From assembly GCA_903813345.2 (NCBI GenBank), contig CAIIXF020000009.1, positions 15,279,759 to 15,343,758 of the forward strand: a stretch of 64,000 nucleotides of DNA, read 5' to 3'. The position numbers and the translations under genes were made by a program. The DNA comes from Owenia fusiformis (lineage: Eukaryota > Annelida > Polychaeta > Sabellida > Oweniidae). The notes beneath the pieces are model-generated. The model did no database searches. It saw only the letters and a list, made by a program, of their open reading frames with translations, and had not been told where the DNA came from. Positions 60,813 to 64,000 of this stretch are shown here, one piece after another (within the stretch, counting starts at the first letter, position 1; the number at the start of each line of letters is the position of its first letter).

Positions 60813-61059
60813 TTAAGTTTACACAATGTCAGAGAAGCTTAGAAGCTATGAATTCTGGGAGAAAACCTTGCGAAAGGCGAAATATGTTGTTGCACCCATG
60901 GTAGATGCCAGTGAATTGGCATGGCGTATGATGAGCAGACGTTATGGTGCTGAGCTGTGCTATACACCAATGTATCATGCTGCAGTATTTTCAAGAGATG
61001 CTAATTATCGTTTTGATGCACTTCAGTCTTGTCCTGAAGATAGACCACTAATCATTCAA
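60813..61059 (+). CDS. DUS1L: tRNA-dihydrouridine synthase 1-like (DUS1L), first coding exon
   Basis: Acceptor TTTCAG at 60807-60812, ATG at 60826, donor GTAATA after 61059. It has 78 codons and ends in phase 0. Order: [55 protein letters not shown]. This is the start of the FMN-binding TIM barrel of DUS1L, which reduces uridines in the tRNA D-loop (U16/U17 for the yeast Dus1 family). The catalytic Cys and tRNA-binding region lie to the right of the window. The intron from 61060 continues past 64000 and contains the nested elements below. Confidence 0.93.
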
Positions 61060-61080
61060 GTAATAGAATAGTTAATAATA

Positions 61081-63192
61081 CAGGCCAGGGTGGTCCAAAA
61101 AAGTGAACCCCTGCAACGGGCCATATTTCCCTTATTACTTGCAGGAATTCTTTTTTATTTTCACGTGTTGTAGAGGAATCACAGGCTGGTATCGAAAGAT
61201 TTGTCCGCTGTGACGGAGCATGCTATTTTTCATAAAAACACTAAGAATGCTTCACGATTTATTTTTTAACTCATATGTTTCGTTATATCAAAGATAATTA
61301 CTTACTCCATGCAATGGATATATCATTTGTGTGTAACCTCCACTTCTGTTTGAAGTCCAATAACTCTAGGAGTAAAATCTATTGAAAACGGCGCCAGAGT
61401 ATCAAACTCTAAAATGTACCATTTCTTTTTTAACTTTTTAATGGCATGATATAGTGACATGATAATATTAACATATGTTTTCAGCATAACTCTGAATGTA
61501 TTAATGAGATATTAATGCATTGGGTCTTTTAAATTTTTTTATAAAAAATAATATTAATATTTTTTGTCCGCTATGACGGAGCATTTTCACAGTTCACATT
61601 TGCAACTGCTCCGTCACAGCGGACAAAAAAAATTAAACAATATTTTTCATAAAAGAATTAAAAAGACCAAATACATCAACATCTCATTTATACCTTCATA
61701 GTTATGCTGAAACCATGTGTAAATATTATCGTGTCACTATATCGTGCCATTAGAAAGTTAAACAAGAAATGGTACATTTTGAAGTATGATACTCCGGCGC
61801 CATTTTCAATAGCTTTTCTTCCCAGCGTAATTGGACTTCAAACAGAAGTGAAAGTTACCCGCAAATGATATATCCATTGCATGGAGTAAGTAATTTTGTA
61901 TGGTATAACGAAACATATTAGTTAAAAAATAAATCGTGAAGTATTCTTAGTGTTTTTATGAAAAATAGCATGCTCCGTCACAGCGGACAAATATTTCGAT
62001 ACCAGCCTGTGGGAATGTCTAAAATTTATGTTGGTACCATACATTTTTCTTTACAAAAAAAGTTTGCAGAAATTTTAAGCCTCAACCAAATGTTACTGAA
62101 AATGGATAAAAATAAATTGCCAATACTCATTCGGGTCTTGAATTCACTTGTGAATACTGGACACTGTTAATACACACTTTGATTGTTACGCTAGGCAAAT
62201 CAGTTAATGTTACAAAACTACATCTACAAGCAACACTGATCACATGCTATGAATCGTGCAATTTGTTATGTATCTCAAGGTGTTGCTGCTATATTCTGTA
62301 AAACAAACCACCACCACAAGAGTTAGTATAAGGCCACTGGGAGGAATAATCTACTATACTCTATACCTGAAAACACATAAAAATATACCATATTACAAAA
62401 TGTTATTTTCAATATCCGTGATTCTTCAACCTTTCAACACCCTTCCCCTGACATTTTTAAGCTGCAGTCTTAAAGAACTAATATTTTCTGACTTTTGAAT
62501 ATATTCTGAATTTTGAATCTCACACATTATGGCTTAAACCTAGCATCCTACCTTTGTTAGTTGCAAAGTTATTGTTATCCAAGGAAATATTCAAAGCTTC
62601 CAGAGACGAAAACATTTTACAGTGAAATCATGGACATACCCCTATATGATCTTGAAATGTCAATATCTTCAAAAATCATGCACTAATTCTAATGAAATAT
62701 GGCTCAAAACATTGAATATTAGATTTTTTAAAGATATTTGATGAAGGGCTTCTCAGATTCCTGGTCACAGGAGGCAACTTCCTTCCACAAGAGGCCCCCC
62801 TCTACCTGTGTAGGTAACATACCAATGAACTGTTGAACGGTTAAAACTGCTTCAAAATGATCAATGAAAGTGTGAAATGTGTTTTCTGCTTAAATAGTGT
62901 TCCTTTTGTCATATGGTAGAGTTTTAATCTTTAACTGAAAGCTGTTTAAGATCATCCAATGTGTTTCAACAATTTCCATGAATCACATTGGTAAAATTTT
63001 GCACAATATTTAATTTTCAGGCATGTTTGTTAAACTCTTGTAATTTCTTCAAAATTTAAGACTGAGAATAAATTATAGCATCAACCAAAATTTTAGACCT
63101 TTCTCTACAAGATGTGATAATATGAGTCTATCCATGCAAGTATTAAGGAATATACAGCCTGTTCCAGGGGTTCACTTTTTTGGACCACCCTG
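61081..63192. mobile_element. 2.1-kb TA-type inverted-repeat element carrying a nested hairpin
   Basis: Left CAGGGTGGTCCAAAAAAGTGAACCCCTG (61086) is the inverse of right CAGGGGTTCACTTTTTTGGACCACCCTG (ending 63192). TA follows on the right and precedes CAGGC on the left. There is no transposase frame. It is interrupted at 61180-62011. 63193-64000 shows no feature. Confidence 0.8.
61180..62011. mobile_element. 832-bp palindromic element with 5-bp duplication GGAAT
   Basis: Arms of about 400 bp mirror each other, from CACAGGCTGGTATCGAAAG to ...TTTCGATACCAGCCTGTG. TTTGTCCGCTGTGACGGAGCA appears at both ends and again, inverted, around the centre (61563-61626). GGAAT flanks both sides (61175-61179 and 62012-62016). 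Non-coding. Confidence 0.88.
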
Positions 63193-64000
63193 TACAGTAT
63201 ACTTATTAATTAGTACTATCATTATACCATTGAACTTTGTAAAGGATATTTATCCAGGTGATAACTCAAATATCTTTTGCCAGATATTGTACTTATTTTA
63301 TATTTATATATTTATTATTATTGTATAACAATACATTTGGAAGCTCTTGAAAGCCAGTTTTCAAAATGACACCAGTGAAGTGTTGATTTTATTATTTTAG
63401 TAAGAACTTTTTTTGTCTATGGAATTGCCTACTCGTATATCTGTCCTTCTGTCTGTCTAGCTCTCAACAATTTATGAGGCTTCATAATGGTAATGCTGAA
63501 ATTGATGTATCTTGTTCAATTTTGAAATTGCTACCTTTGATCCTAGCTCCTTTAAAGAAGACAAGTTAGCGGAAAGGGACAGTCTGGGCTAACAGCATAT
63601 CACTAGAAATTATGTCTATAGAAAAAAATATTTTTGAGATCCATGGGAAAATATTCAAGCAAGACACATTATCTTGATTGTTGTCTAGTGTGATGGTCCT
63701 TTTGAATTTTTTCAAAAAATATTGCTGGCATTCATGTATGACACTTACCAAGATGTTTGACAGGATTTGCTATGCCTTGGCATTTTTGCTGTCTAGTTAA
63801 AATAGTGGTACCATTTTATGGTATTCTGTATGCAAGTTGAATACTCCTGTCAAAGAAATGGTTATATAATATGATTAGAACAATAGATGTAGCTGAGTAT
63901 GACGCATACAGTAATATTTACAATAATAAACATTACCCTAAGTAAACCTATCTATTGGTTGGCTAAAACAGTGACATAGAACCAATCTTTAGAATTTTAC

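Overview
Eukaryotic, AT-rich, repeat-dense DNA with short exons and GT-AG introns: an animal nuclear scaffold with one 500-base assembly gap (35001-35500). The encoded proteins resemble vertebrate orthologues along their length. The repeats include non-autonomous elements with central tandem repeats and a 3' hairpin, as described for bivalve 'pearl' elements. A lophotrochozoan, perhaps a mollusc, is my best guess, inferred and not proven.

Gene layout. (1) + strand, 1387-7578: the 3' part of a sorting nexin 8 gene (SNX8), covering the PX-BAR linker and the whole BAR domain. It contains three tandem homologous 81-base exons. (2) - strand, 23149-13447: a TMEM104-type multispan membrane protein in nine exons, lacking only the short first coding exon. 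It is tail-to-tail with SNX8. (3) 23.2-40 kb: no complete gene, mostly mobile DNA, plus a signal-peptide exon on the - strand (35561-35507) that runs into the gap. (4) - strand, 55514-40213: a complete 18-exon ELAC2 (long-form tRNase Z) gene whose reading frame closes exactly at 892 residues. (5) + strand, from about 55.6 kb: the start of DUS1L (tRNA-dihydrouridine synthase 1-like), head-to-head with ELAC2. Only its first coding exon (60826-61059) is inside the window. ELAC2 and DUS1L both act on tRNA and appear to share a compact bidirectional promoter.

Mobile DNA is the other main content. I could resolve many elements to their ends: TA-, TTAA-, 8-bp- and 5-bp-duplicating inverted-repeat elements; three foldback-like elements whose arms are minisatellites; a family of Helentron-associated-like elements whose 5' subterminal repeat co-varies with the 3' hairpin; a twin-primed LINE inside an ELAC2 intron; a young poly(A)-tailed retrocopy inside a TMEM104 intron; and a frameshifted CR1-like LINE. 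Several are nested, which gives internal empty-site proof of their boundaries.

All gene structures come from reading splice sites and comparing with protein families as I know them. No alignment or search was run.
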